A stretch of DNA of 64,000 nt from Siderastrea siderea. Taxonomy: Eukaryota; Cnidaria; Anthozoa; Scleractinia; Rhizangiidae. Location: NCBI GenBank assembly GCA_964030785.1, contig OZ034971.1, positions 17,057,400-17,121,399 on the forward strand. The letters are read 5' to 3'. Positions 51,911 through 63,434 of the stretch are shown here, piece after piece. The position numbers and the translations under genes were made by a program. Position 1 is the stretch's first letter. The number at the start of each line of letters is the position of its first letter. The notes beneath the pieces are model-generated. The model made no database searches, was not told the origin of the DNA, and was given only the letters and a program-made list of their open reading frames with translations.

Positions 51911-52371
51911 AGAAGAATGGTGTTTTCTTTTTGTGATATTTTCTCTTGTTTCAGAGGTATTCAAGTCTAAAGGAAACAGGTCATGACATTATAAGTGGTC
52001 AGAAAATGGAAACAGATCATAAAATCAAGAATGTTTCTGGAAGTATTAGGCTAAATGTGTAATGTATTGTTAGTTAAATTTGGCACCAGCAATGCACCTT
52101 GAGAAAGACACCAAGTAACAGCGATTGGTTGTGATGATGCCATAGAAAGTTTTGCCTGTTGAACTCTTTCATGCAGGAATGGCACTTTCCTTTCTGGGGC
52201 TTTACGAGCATCCACTCCTAAATGGTTAATGAGCACGCGAAGCACAATACGGGAATGGCGTTTGTTTAAAAAAGACCATCCCTACCTCTAATGGTTAAAT
52301 TTGGTTCAAAGCAGAAAGAGACTGGGTGTTGCCATGGCAACATCACGATATTGACGACATCTTGTGCTATT

Positions 52372-52411
52372 GACCAAGCGTGAGGTCAACATGGCTGGAT
52401 ATTGGCCAAGC

Positions 52412-52507
<96 letters not shown>

Positions 52508-52625
52508 TTATTTATTATTTGTCTTTTTTTTGCGTTTTTATGACCGACGCGAAGTATAAAAAAGGAAAAAAAGAACGAAGCCAATATCCAGCTATCTTTA
52601 CCGAGCAAGTTTGGTCAATAAAGGA
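52372..52625. repeat. Inverted arms flanking a long (ATT)n run
   Basis: TTGACCAAGCGTGAGGTCAA then CATGGCTGGATATTGGCC at the left pairs imperfectly with AGCCAATATCCAGCTATCTT then TACCGAGCAAGTTTGGTCAA at the right. Between them is the 95-base (ATT)n tract. Probably a transposon that carries the microsatellite; boundaries are uncertain. Confidence 0.5.
52410..52504. repeat. (ATT)n microsatellite
   Basis: About 31 uninterrupted TTA/ATT units. Poly-Ile and poly-Asn frames across it are artefacts. Confidence 0.97.
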
Positions 52626-52949
52626 CTTACTATTTGGCCAAAAGAACACTTTTTGCAATACTTTGTTCACAAAACTCGTTAACATCTTGGTTTTCTTTGT
52701 TTCCTTTGTTTCCGACTCCATCCCTCGATAGAAAGAAACTGTGGAAAATCTTTTTCTGGTCTCGATCATACTTAAGCGGAAATTACAAACGAAAACCTTG
52801 ATGAGACAGCTTTACAGAAAATTTTTCTTGCAGGAACACAGCGGGAAATCCCGAGCGGGCAGGCTAGGTCCATTTTGCCCGCTCGGGTGGCCAATGAGAG
52901 CGCAGGATTTTGTTTATCTTGCCCGCTCGCACAGCCAGCCATATAATAA

Positions 52950-55814
52950 GGCACAATGATGATGCCAAGTTTCAATTACCTTAACTAATAGTTTCCAGAG
53001 ATATCGTTGATTTTCTAATTTGTTTCCATGCTGTGACCTTCTAATATAGCTCATCAATTTTCTCAGTAACATAATACTGTACATACAAAATCTTAAACAG
53101 TTTTGGAACAACAGGAGATATTACAAAACGGAAAACACCCTCCTTCCTCGTTCAACAAGGCATTTCAAACAAGCGTAAACTATTTTTCACTTTATAGGCA
53201 CTTAAATCTTCTCTCAGACATGATTAAAACGTTTTTAAATTATCATCTCAGGGCGAAACGCTATTGATTGAATTTCCTCAAAAATATTTCTTGGTATTTC
53301 CTTGGATGTTTCCTGATTTTTCTCACTGGATTGGAGATGGCTCTTGCAGCTCTCACGCATATTAACATAACATGCACCGACGACGCGCCTTACTGACTTC
53401 ACAGCGCTTCACATTTTTCTTGCATATCTACTTTTTCAGTTCTGGTCCAGCTTCGTCCCAAGACCATCTTTGCCGTTAGAACGAAGTTGCAGATAACTTG
53501 TCTCATTTGTATTGAACGTGGGAAATTCCAGGCTGATCATTATGGCGGTCCCAGTTCGCTAGCTACCACTCGGCAATTTCGGGCAATTTTGCAGTTTCTA
53601 CCCAAAATGCAAATGGAACATTTTATCCAAGAAAAGAGCAATTCCTTGGTCACTGCTTACTGTTGGCTCTTTTATCGTTGCCTTTCAAACTTGACCCGTG
53701 ACACCCCGTGATTTTATTCGTGAAATAAAACCACCACGTCGGGAAATTTGAACCTTTATTGTTTCGATAGATTTGCACATCAATACCTTTCCTATTAGAA
53801 ACTCACAATGGGATTTACGAAAATTACATTGAGTAATATATTTATGCAATGCACACATGGGGTTTTAATGTTTTTTAATGGCTATTGTCTTTTACATCTG
53901 CGATGGAACAGACGTAAAAGTCAAATTAGTTTAACCCACCGGAAAAAAGTTGACCGAGCTATATTTTTTACAAGCGGACTGGTTTTGGAGTTGCGTGGTT
54001 CTTTACGCCTGGACAACCGAAAGAGGTTTTACTGGGACAAACAACGTGCAGTAAAACAAGTCGGAAATTGAAGGTCAGCACAGCAAATCATTCAGGAATG
54101 TGCATAGAAAGGCGTTAAACTAGCTGTGTTTTAGGGCATGCTTTGCCCGGTTATTACTGTTTATAATATATAAAGTGACATGAAGAATCCCGGCAAAAAT
54201 GGTCTAAAAATGACTTAACGTACGTTAATCTGAGAGAGACCATTTTCACATGTTCGAGAAAAGATTCTCAGTTTTAATTTGTGAATCCGACAAAAGGTAG
54301 ATTTTGTCGGTTTGTAATCTCTTCTTTAGTTTCCTCACTTATCGATCCCCAAGGAGAATATCAATCACACCCGTCCCAACACAACATCAAAGGAGGTCAA
54401 AGTTGAGTTTTACTGGAGGCGCTAGTTCCAGTTTAGTTAGCGCCGTTCATCTATGCAAATTACAGTTCTTATTAGAAATCAGTGACGTCGGTGCCGGAAC
54501 TATTCATGGACCAGACTACACAATTTCATCGTAAAAATGAGGTTGACAGGCCTGTGCGACTGTGCGGCCATGCGCGTTTTAACCATTAGCAGAAGCCTAT
54601 CACCCCGTGATATGCTGCTGTCATTAAGCATTATATGTTGTTACGAGGTTATCTCAAATGAAGCCAGGGGTACTCCGCAATACAGTTGCGTACGAAGAGG
54701 CTCCGGCCGAGGTTTAAACCCTTAACCTTTCACATACTGTTATCAAATGGTACCTATTCCATATACCTAGAACAAAATTTCTGCCTTTTACGTACGTCAA
54801 AAATAAACTTAAAACTGTAGCAGATCAAATTGGATTTCTAGGCGCTCGAAGGCACCAAGCTTTTGTATATTTTTGCGTTGTAATTTCTCCCAAACAGTTG
54901 AAATCCTTTTTACTATTCAGATTTGCATGCCTTCCATATCACTTTGAAGTGTATTTCCAAGACAAATTTCCCTAATCTTTAGTATGCAGCAAGCGCAAAA
55001 AAGTATCCCTTTCAGTCGGAGTCACCCTGTATAGGGTCACCCTATATAGGGGGTACCCCCCGGGGGAAAGTAGCTTTGGAGGGTTGTCCACTACACACGA
55101 ACGGATGCGATTTGTCAAAGGAGCCTCACTATCCCGGCCATTGCAGTTGGCACAAATGGTAAAGGCATTACAAGTCAATCCGTTGACCAACCGCAAATTG
55201 CATCTCACTTGGGGGAACTTAGAACTGATACCTTTTAGCCAGCTGAGAGAGGGGTTGTCTATATATTATAGCAAACACAAAATTACGAATTTGAACTTGA
55301 ACTACGTCAGGTCCTTTTGAATTCCCACCCAAAGAAAATGCTTTTAGAAAACTAGTTATTGAAAATTAAAGAATTTTATGTGTCAACAATTGCCTTTCTC
55401 TTCTTCAAAAGAATGGAAAACAATAAACAAGGCGACGTTGGAAGAAGCATTGCATCAAGTTCTTCTCTCGCAAACACAGAGCTATAAATCCAAAAAGCCA
55501 AAATGAGGTCTTCCATACAGCAGAAACGCCTTTTCTGTCTACAAGATATTAGTCCAGTAGCTTAACGCAAAATTTGAGCTGGATCGTGACAAAGCGGACA
55601 AAAGTGCCAAACTTTGTATACAGCCTCCTTGGGATATAAGTGTTAAATCTGGGATGGGTACCGAACAAGGAAAGTTCCCGTTCCCGTATAAAATAGGACT
55701 AGATTCTAGACTATACATGACTGCTCTTGTTTGATCGATTTTAGAATTGTACCGCTCAGATTTTTTCTTCGAAAAAACATCTTTAGATTCCATTCTGTCC
55801 ATCGGCCATCACTG
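52950..55814. other. Intergenic stretch without recognised genes
   Basis: Open frames of 60-90 codons occur on both strands but none shows a domain or a splice pattern I can support. A GGGTCACCCTATATAGGG palindromic piece at 55030-55060 resembles the GGGAGTACCCCCCGGG repeat end at 26.5 kb. Confidence 0.5.
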
Positions 55815-56063
55815 CCTAATTGAGGGTCCTGAAGGGGTAAAATGGGAACTGGAATTGGCCTGTTTTTGTCCTGGGAAAATGGGATTTAGGTCACTGGGAC
55901 TGGGATTTGGTCGCTGGGAATGAGAAAAAAATGTCAAAAATGGGAATGGGATAAATATTTTGTAACCATGACCAGTCGAGACATCACTTATTTTCTGGGG
56001 TTGAGACATAAAAAAATTGTTTAAGCACCTTGTTCGTGTCAAGTTTTAGCATGTTTAGCCATC

Positions 56064-56396
56064 ATGTTTTATTTTCCCCAGAATGGTCTCGATTTGCGGT
56101 CAACGATATTTGTGTACAGCGGCGCGTCTAAAGCCAAAAGTCTACAGGACATACGTATTTCTCTGATACAAACAACTTGGCGGAAGAAACGGCGCTCTCG
56201 TGCAATACTCGCACTGTTGTCGTGGAAGTTAAGTACTTTTCTACTCAAAATGTTGTCATACACACCGAGAACTGTAAACTGGAATTACCATTTTGTTGTT
56301 TTATTTTTTTCTTACTTTTGTAATGTATTGTAATTTCTGTAGCAACCTTTTGCAATAGTGCAAAAAATAAAAAATCTGAAATCTGAAATCTGAAAT
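56064..56396 (+). mobile_element. Possible LINE 3' end with (AAATCTG)n tail
   Basis: A stretch ending in AATAAAAAATCTGAAATCTG-type tandem units (56365-56396) after a T-rich 3'-UTR-like region. Tails of short tandem repeats are usual for CR1/L2-type LINEs. The upstream 100 codons (SKAKSLQDIRISLIQTTWRK) are suggestive only. It is nested in the hAT-like element. Confidence 0.4.
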
Positions 56397-56975
56397 CTTG
56401 TTCAACGACCCAGATGGAGAGGAATATTCTTAGAATGTGTGGCATAGAGGAATCGAGTAGACGAAGAGGATTTGCAGATTTTGCTGTCGAAGTGTTTTAC
56501 ATCGACTTCATTGAGGCGGGAAGTTCACGAAAAGCCTCCTTCGTCCTAAGAACTAAAGATTAATTGGAAATGTTCCAGAAGAGTTCGTGCACTTCACTTT
56601 CTGTTGGAGTGATTCAACGTGCAGTCACATTTCAGAAAGGGTCTGTAAATATCGTGTTACAACAGAACTTGCCATCTGTGCCAAAAACGAACAACCCACA
56701 GCCATCTACTTCATCGGAAATTCAACCGCAGAAGAAGAAGTGGGCAGCAGCGTACTACACGCATCCAAATTCATATTACAAACTGGCAACATAACATGCA
56801 GTACCTCGCATCAAAATTCCAAAGCCAACCTCACAGGAGATAACCAGAAACTCGAGGAAGCTGAAATGAGGGCGTGGGCTAAAATGCATGGTTAACCCAT
56901 CAGACAACGAAATGTAAGACAAGATAACACAATGGACAGGGCGGGCCCTTTGCCTCTGAACTTATATGAAACTGA

Positions 56976-57221
56976 AACGGTCCTGAAACAAGTGATGAGC
57001 TCCCTAACTCAAATGAGGATGTCAGTTTACCACCAAAGTCTCCTGACAACGAAGAGGTAGACAGCTTTAGTGCTAGTGACAGTGACAGTGACTCCGAAGA
57101 AGAGGTAGTCAGCGCTCTTGAAACAACACTGAGAATGATCCGTCCGACCAGGCTTGGAAGAATAAGAACACTTACAAGTCGAATGACAGATTTCCTGCAG
57201 GCAGGAATGACAGGAATGTGA
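56976..57221 (+). CDS. Acidic open frame inside the hAT-like element
   Basis: An 81-codon frame, open from the previous stop, without an early ATG. It reads PETSDELPNSNEDVSLPPKS then DNEEVDSFSASDSDSDSEEE, followed by a basic tail RPTRLGRIRTLTSRMTDFLQ. The acidic Ser-Asp run and Arg-rich end look like a real protein tail, perhaps the C-terminus of a retrotransposon polyprotein or a captured host exon. Function not recognised. Confidence 0.3.
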   Translation, partial: NGPETSDELPNSNEDVSLPPKSPDNEEVDSFSASDSDSDSEEEVVSALETTLRMIRPTRLGRIRTLTSRMTDFLQAGMTGM

Positions 57222-57528
57222 AGTGGCATTAACTTGTTACCTAAATAATCACTATAACTTCCCTACTTCACGTTTTACCAGTCTAAAAGGATCCTGCCGT
57301 CTTCAGAACATCTTCGCAAATCCTCGTGAATTTTTGGGCCTTTGTTGGGTCGTATTTAGAAGCCGTAATTTTGCAGATGCTAAGAGAAAAGAGCTGGTTT
57401 GTATGACACTGGGATTTTTTCTGCATTCTGCCAATGGGAATGGGATTTGAATACTGGGAAGTGGGATTTGGAAAAAAATTGCGCTGGGAAATGGGATTGG
57501 TACCCCCCCTTCAGGACCCTCCTAATTG

Positions 57529-60261
57529 TCAGTGAAAACACTTATGTTATATTTTGCCGGTGGCATAGAAATGGCTTTTTTGACAATTGACAAGTAGCCG
57601 ACCAATCAGTATTTTGTGTTTCTCAGAAGCAGGAATTCAAAGAACAAAGACAACTCCGCAGTCGTCCTATTTCCTCCCTCTCCCCATTCCCCCCTCGTTT
57701 TTACCGTCGATTTTCGTAATTTCTACACTTCCACTCGCGCGTACGACTATCACAAGATGTCGCTTTATTACCGACGGCTTTCTGTACAGAACAACGATTG
57801 CCTGCACTGATCAAGCACACGTTTTTTTTTTTAACAAGATGAAGCCGTCAAATCCTCAGGAAACAATTTTGTTCAGCCCGTGAAATCACGGTGAACTGAA
57901 GGTAGCGTGCTGAAAAAATTCTCATCGTAAAATTAATAGTATAGTTCCACTTCTGGTTTTCGTAATGTTGGTTACTGACAAAGTAAAACTCAAACTAGAC
58001 GGATACATGTAAGTATTCCATTTAAAGGTCGCACTTAATCAGAAGATAACTGATTTCATGGCTTAACTGGACCGCAAGGGCGGTACACCCGTCCATCAGC
58101 TGGGCGTGGAAACTATGAGTGACGTCATAACGTTTTTCACCTGTTAGTCACAAAGTGGATGATTTGCCTAAACTAAATCCCATCAGCTAAAATTTTGAAG
58201 TTGTTATATTGGATTTTGAAATAATCGACCATCCATACTTGGTATAAAGCTGTAATTCCCACTGTGTCTTCGTGACTCGTCATAAGGCTGATCCTGGTTG
58301 CAGTTTGTTGAGTGCATCTAAAGGCCGGTTGATTATAAGGTTGGTTTTTGTATTATGTCCTCTTTTTGTGGATGAATATTTAAAGTGGACTTGAAATTAA
58401 AAAGAATAACTTCAAAAGCAAATTTTTATCAAGAGCCTAATTAAACTGAGAGGTTTGTTTATAGCCAAGGGACAGTGGGCTCTTCGCTTCTCTTTATTAG
58501 CCAGGTATAACAAATTTCACGTTCAGTAATTTTTTCTGACCAATCGGTTTTTCGCGTTTTGTCACTTTTAGCTACGATTCTGTTGTGGTGCTAGTACGGT
58601 CAAAATCAAATGGGCTTTCAATATTTCACTTCATGGTGGGATAAGGCAATGCCTGGGCCTTCCCAGAAGTAGTTACAAATCTACTTGAGTCGGCACCGAC
58701 TGATGCGCTTTGATGCCATACACAGCTACTGTATTCCCACAGATTTGGTTTCCAGACTTGTAATTGAATTGAAAACATCTCACGAAGAAAACATGATAAT
58801 ATTGCCTGCCTGTCAAAAGTGTCATTTGTCATTAAATTACAGAAAGGGCCCTTCATAAAACCTTTTAGTGTACCGCTTGTAAAACTGTCAAAATTCAATT
58901 TCCAAGTTTCCCTGCGTGTCATTAAAGTTGCAACCATCACAGAATCCGCATGAAAGGAAAAAATATATCCAAACTTATGGAGCTTCCGCCATGGTACAGG
59001 AAATTGGAATTAAAAACAAAAGATCCATCACAAAATCGTTGTTGTTATTGAGGATCAAGAGAGCATAAAAGCTTAGCCAGTAATTATCATTGGTTTCATT
59101 TCTTGGTGAACAATTCGAAGCCGGTGTCTTTTACCTTTCTTCACGTGATATTTACGAATTAGTAGCCTTTCTCATAATGAGTTTTCGTGTATTTCAATGA
59201 ACCTGTTAAAGTTCACTTTTTTGTCCCCCGAGTAACATTTTTTTGGTGACTTAGATAGTCACTCTCCTCTTTGGTGGATTGATGTATAAAATTATTTTTG
59301 GTCCTCCAACATCAGGTTTATACATCATCAATCTGAATGGAAATCGCAATTTATAGTTGATTCAAGTCAATGTACCCGGTTGCCGACCTTTTCGAACCGG
59401 ACTTGCACGCAATAAATACCCATTGATATAAATATCAAGTCCTCATCGCTTTTATGACGAATTATCGTGGATTTAACTTTTATCTGACGGCTTTAAGAGT
59501 TAAAACCGAAAGAAAATAAGAGCAAAAAGTGCGACAAAATAATCCTTGCATATCTGCTCTCCATTGATTTGATTTTCAATTTAATTTCGCCTTTTTCATA
59601 GGGCATTAACAAGGCTGGATGTTGTGTTTTTGTGATAACTAGGTTTCACTAAAAGCAGGTGTTAGAAACAACTAATCAAACAGCCAAACGAAGTCATTTA
59701 TTGCAGGATGGTAAATAAACTCTTCATAATGTCGCTTTTTGTCAGTTGAACCAAAATAATTCCCAATATTCATCTTTGCGAATGTTCCGGATTAGATAAG
59801 CTTGTCTGGTGTTGTATAGGAGCCATTCTTAAATTTAACCACAACTTTTACTTTTAGTCGTTTCCTATGTGACTTATCGTAGAAAAGTATAATGATAAAT
59901 TGAATGTCATAATTACATTTCGGCTCATCGTTTTTTTAAGAAAAGATGTGTTGTCCAGGAGACTCGCATTTGGTTGTCAAGACTGCTTATACAGTAAATG
60001 TAAATGGCGCCTGATGGCCTGCAAAAAACATTTCTTTAATAATCATCTCTTATCAAAGCTTTTGCCTTCATGACTCTGCTTAAAAAGACTTTGGTGTCCG
60101 CTAATTCTTTAAATTTTTTTTTTCGTAGCCTCATCGTCGACAGCAGTTTGATCTTGCAGTTTAATGCATCAAACAAACCTTAACAGACGTGTGTCAACCT
60201 TACAACAGCCGTAACAGAAACTGAGTAGCAGACCATCTTCAGTTGAATCTAACCTCAAGAC
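57529..60261. other. Upstream region of the GPCR, no other gene recognised
   Basis: No conserved exon was found. A hairpin GATTGATGTATAAA / TTTATACATCATCAATC lies at 59278-59333. A 104-codon minus-strand frame (58940-58626) shows no domain. The GPCR promoter should be at its right end; no TATA box stands out. Confidence 0.5.
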
Positions 60262-61725
60262 ATGGAACAGTTGTTCAACAACACAACACTTGAGAAAAAC
60301 TTAACTAACGCCACACAAGATAGTCCTTTATCGGCAGTCATAGCACTGACTATTGCTAATGTCGTGTCCATATTCTTTGGGACTCTAGGAAATTCTCTGG
60401 TCATAATATCGGTAACTATCAACCGGGGCATGCGTTCAACAACCAACATCTTCATAGCATCGCTGGCTGGTGCGGATCTCATTGTGACCTCTACCTGTAT
60501 GCCGCTATTTTACGTCTACAATGTACTCACGTGGCCAGTCTGGCCTTTCGGAAAAGCCGGTTGTAGAATTTTATCGTACCTGGTTCACATGTCAGTAATG
60601 GCTTCAGCACTGAGCCTGTTGGCGATATCTTATGATCGCTTTCTCTCAGTATTTTTCCCAATGAAACGATTAGTTACCATGCCTCGAGCTAAAAAGATAG
60701 TTGCGTTTATTTGGTTTGTATCACCGTTTCTTCTTCTCCCTTCTCTGTTTCATCACGATACTATTTCGATAACTGGAGATGGCAAGAAAGCGGTGATGTG
60801 CGTGGAATCATGGAGTACTGCAGACGCTCTTCATTCGTACCAAATGTACCGGATATCTTGTTACTTTCTGTTCCTGCTGCAGATATCAGTTGTCTATTTT
60901 TTCATTGGGTACCGTTTGTACACACGTCAGCATCCTGGAGAACAAACGTCTCAAAGTAAGGCGAAAGATTTGCTGAACAAACGCAAAATAATTAAAATGC
61001 TATTTCTCGTGGTTGCGCTATTTGCTTTGTGTTGGCTGCCTTACATAATCAACAAACTTTTGAACGTTTTCCCTCCAAGACAGGATTTCGTTCCGCCAGA
61101 TCTGTTTGTTTTTGTTGGAAATTTTTTGGGACTGTTGAACAGCGTTGCAAATCCCCTAGTTTACGCTGTTCTTAATAAGAATTTTAGAACAGCATTCAAA
61201 AACGCCTTGCGATGTAACTGTAATTACGAACTTGAAGAAAGGCGTAAAACAGTGAGTGTAGTTAGCAAGCAAACACAGCGCAGGCAGTCAGAAAGTCTCA
61301 GCGTTGATCGCCGGAGAGCGAGTTCACTATCAATAGGTGAAAATCCCATTCTCAGTCTAGCTGGCAGAGTAGGGACTGGTGCACGAGTCAGGTGTCTATC
61401 ATTTTCAAGCATCGACCAAGAAACGATTGTCGAATTGTCAGAATTTACTAATTGTCCTTCAGAAAGCCGAAGCGTTTCACAAAGAAATCCAGAGAATCGT
61501 CGAGTATGCTTCGGAAGGGGTTTGACAAATTCTGAAGAAAACGAGAACCAAAAATCAGCAGAATTGGAAAATGGAATCCAAAATGCGCTGGATGGGAAGG
61601 TGGTACACGTTCCCAATGGAATACCACCAAGACGAAGACGCGACAGCAGTGTCAGCCACTTATCTCCCATTGACGAGAAAGGATGCCCTAATGCAAGTTT
61701 TGAAGACGAAAATGACCACCTGTGA
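60262..61725 (+). CDS. Class A (rhodopsin-like) G-protein-coupled receptor, peptide-receptor-like, intronless
   Basis: 487 residues in one exon. An in-frame TAA nine bases upstream fixes the ATG as the earliest possible start. The short N-terminus has sequons at N6, N7, N13 and N16. Seven helices carry the class A landmarks: GN44 (N1.50), LAGAD72 (D2.50), a WPFG box in ECL1 (91-97), C101 (C3.25) with C180 in ECL2, YDR126F for DRY, CW258LP260Y (6.48-6.50) and NP298LVY301 (NPxxY). CNC at 318-320 may be palmitoylated. The 160-residue tail is Ser-rich with RRxS sites (RRQSES, RRRASS, RRRRDSS). The WPFG box suits peptide receptors of the galanin/allatostatin/neuropeptide type, but the ligand cannot be named. 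Confidence 0.92.
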   Translation: MEQLFNNTTLEKNLTNATQDSPLSAVIALTIANVVSIFFGTLGNSLVIISVTINRGMRSTTNIFIASLAGADLIVTSTCMPLFYVYNVLTWPVWPFGKAGCRILSYLVHMSVMASALSLLAISYDRFLSVFFPMKRLVTMPRAKKIVAFIWFVSPFLLLPSLFHHDTISITGDGKKAVMCVESWSTADALHSYQMYRISCYFLFLLQISVVYFFIGYRLYTRQHPGEQTSQSKAKDLLNKRKIIKMLFLVVALFALCWLPYIINKLLNVFPPRQDFVPPDLFVFVGNFLGLLNSVANPLVYAVLNKNFRTAFKNALRCNCNYELEERRKTVSVVSKQTQRRQSESLSVDRRRASSLSIGENPILSLAGRVGTGARVRCLSFSSIDQETIVELSEFTNCPSESRSVSQRNPENRRVCFGRGLTNSEENENQKSAELENGIQNALDGKVVHVPNGIPPRRRRDSSVSHLSPIDEKGCPNASFEDENDHL

Positions 61726-62950
61726 CATCAAAATTATCATCATGTTCGGCTACAGCCTATGCTGTCACGCAGGGACTCACGAGTACTGAGCGGTTTCTCC
61801 TGCTTGGATTCCCTCGCTTGGCACACCTTTGATGGTTTTCGGGGATATTGCCACCAGGTCTAGTGCTTTCCCAAAGAAACCAAATTTGGGGTTGGGAAAA
61901 CGCGCTCAACTAGGAGCAAAATAATTAAGAATCTGTGTAATATGATCTCGGTATTAAAAATAATAACGGTGTCCTAATAAATGAAAACCTGGGTAAGGAT
62001 TCACAAAAACGCATAGGACATATCATATTTTAGGAGGGCTTCGTGAATCCAGCCCCTGGGTAGAATGAAAATAAAATGAAATGTGTGAACAACAATAAAT
62101 TTGCCATTGTTCTGGTAAAGTATTACCTAGAGTATCAGCTGAGGCCACGTGAAGACCAGTTTTTCTAATACCAACTCAGATTTAGCGGACCTCGCGGAGC
62201 ACCATGGGTAAGCAAATTTGGTAACCCGTTGATCCGAAAAATTTTGGTTCTGACGTCAGCGTACGTCCATCCGTCCGTCCGTACAGACTCTGGGGGAGGG
62301 TGAGGGGAGTCCCAAGACAACCCGACCGGGGGAGGCGGAATGCCGGTTTTTTTTTCTTGTAGCTGAAGTAAACAATATGGCGGCTGGTTCCTCGTACGCT
62401 CGATTCTCAATACGATATTAAATTGTAAAACATTCTTGGAATGAAGACTTGTAACAGTTCATCATGAAAAGTAGAAGGATTGCTTGGAGAGCTTGAAGGC
62501 AAGAAATCCTTGTTCGAGGACATACTTGTTTTTTTTCAAAGCTAAGGAGATCTGGAAAGAACCCGGCGACTTTCGTTTAGGTTTTCAAGTCCTTCTTTCA
62601 GTTCAGTAGTAAAGTAAATTACAGATTTGATTGTGGATTTACATTGTAAAAATTGTTTAATTGAGCGACTTTACATGTTTAGTAAATTACGGTAATTTTC
62701 TTGAAATGTTTTAAAAACTTGTTTAAAATATCTGTTAAATTACCTTGTAGTTCCGGTTTGTCGGCTTGCGAGTAACTTCACTCGAGGGGAAAATTGAATG
62801 CAGTTTGCTTTCCTGGGCAAACAAGTGTTTCGTATGTGAATGACATTTCATGTTTTTGAAGGTTTCTTGTCCCTTTTTCTGTTTATTCATTAAAGGAATT
62901 TTCATTAGTGAGCAATCTGATATATATGCGCAATTTTCTTTTGAACTTTA
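61726..62950 (+). other. GPCR 3' UTR and downstream DNA
   Basis: AATAAA occurs at 62069-62074 and 62094-62099 and could end the GPCR transcript, giving a 3' UTR of about 370-400 bases. A (CCGT)n stretch at 62268-62283 lies in sequence that looks repeat-derived. No further gene seen. Confidence 0.5.
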
Positions 62951-63431
62951 TGCGCCGATCAATTCGAAACTTCAACACCCCCCCCCCCCGGGCATACCCC
63001 GGGCATTTGACTGTGCATCGTTCCCGGGGAGGGGGGAATTTGAACGTTGCGTTGGAAGGGTGGGGAATTTGAACCGGATTTATCTCTTGTTCTGACGTAA
63101 TAGGCCCGTGAATTTTTTCGGTTTTTGCGGGGTATGACGGATTTACAAGATATAATTTCGCCTTTGTTAGTGAATAACTCTTTGAAAAGGGTCTTTAAAA
63201 GAAGATTGAAGATGTCATTACGGCATATCTCTCTTATGTTAAGTGCTTGATTGAAGACCAAATTTGTCTTTGAGGAGAGGCAGTTCAGTACTAATTGGTG
63301 GGGCATTTGAACGGCTTTCTTGCCCTGAGGGGAGGGAATTTGAACAAGCCAATCTTCAAAACTTCAAATGCCCGGGGGGTTGCCCGGGGGGTTGCCCGGG
63401 GGGATGTTGAACTTTCGAATTGATCGGCGCA
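62951..63431. mobile_element. Harbinger-type MITE, copy B (481 bp)
   Basis: Starts TGCGCCGATCAATTCGAAAC and ends GAATTGATCGGCGCA, flanked by TTA on both sides (62948-62950, 63432-63434). Same family and orientation as 37526-37971, with long shared stretches. It differs by a C-tract at 62979 and a triplicated CCCGGGGGGTTG unit near 63372. The minus-strand frame inside is also present in copy A and is repeat-derived. Confidence 0.9.
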
Positions 63432-63434
63432 TTA

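Larger units (their letters stand above)
55823..57520. mobile_element. hAT-like element with perfect 8-bp target duplication
   Basis: Ends AGGGTCCTGAAGGGG and the inverse CCCCTTCAGGACCCT, flanked by CCTAATTG on both sides (55815-55822, 57521-57528). An 8-base duplication is typical of hAT. Both subterminal regions consist of GGGAATGGGATTTG-like units in opposite orientation. The 1698-bp interior includes an LINE-like 3' tail and an acidic open frame but no recognisable hAT transposase, so it is non-autonomous. Confidence 0.85.

Noticed and set aside
52306..52731. Poly-Asn and poly-Ile open frames on both strands
   Set aside because: Translations of the (ATT)n microsatellite; the same holds for 29177-29503.
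58626..58940. 104-codon minus-strand frame upstream of the GPCR
   Set aside because: No domain, no homologue I recognise, no supporting splice sites. Kept only as a note in the intergenic description.
61224..61670. 148-codon frame antisense to the GPCR tail
   Set aside because: It is a shadow of the GPCR coding sequence; the sense frame carries all the conserved motifs.
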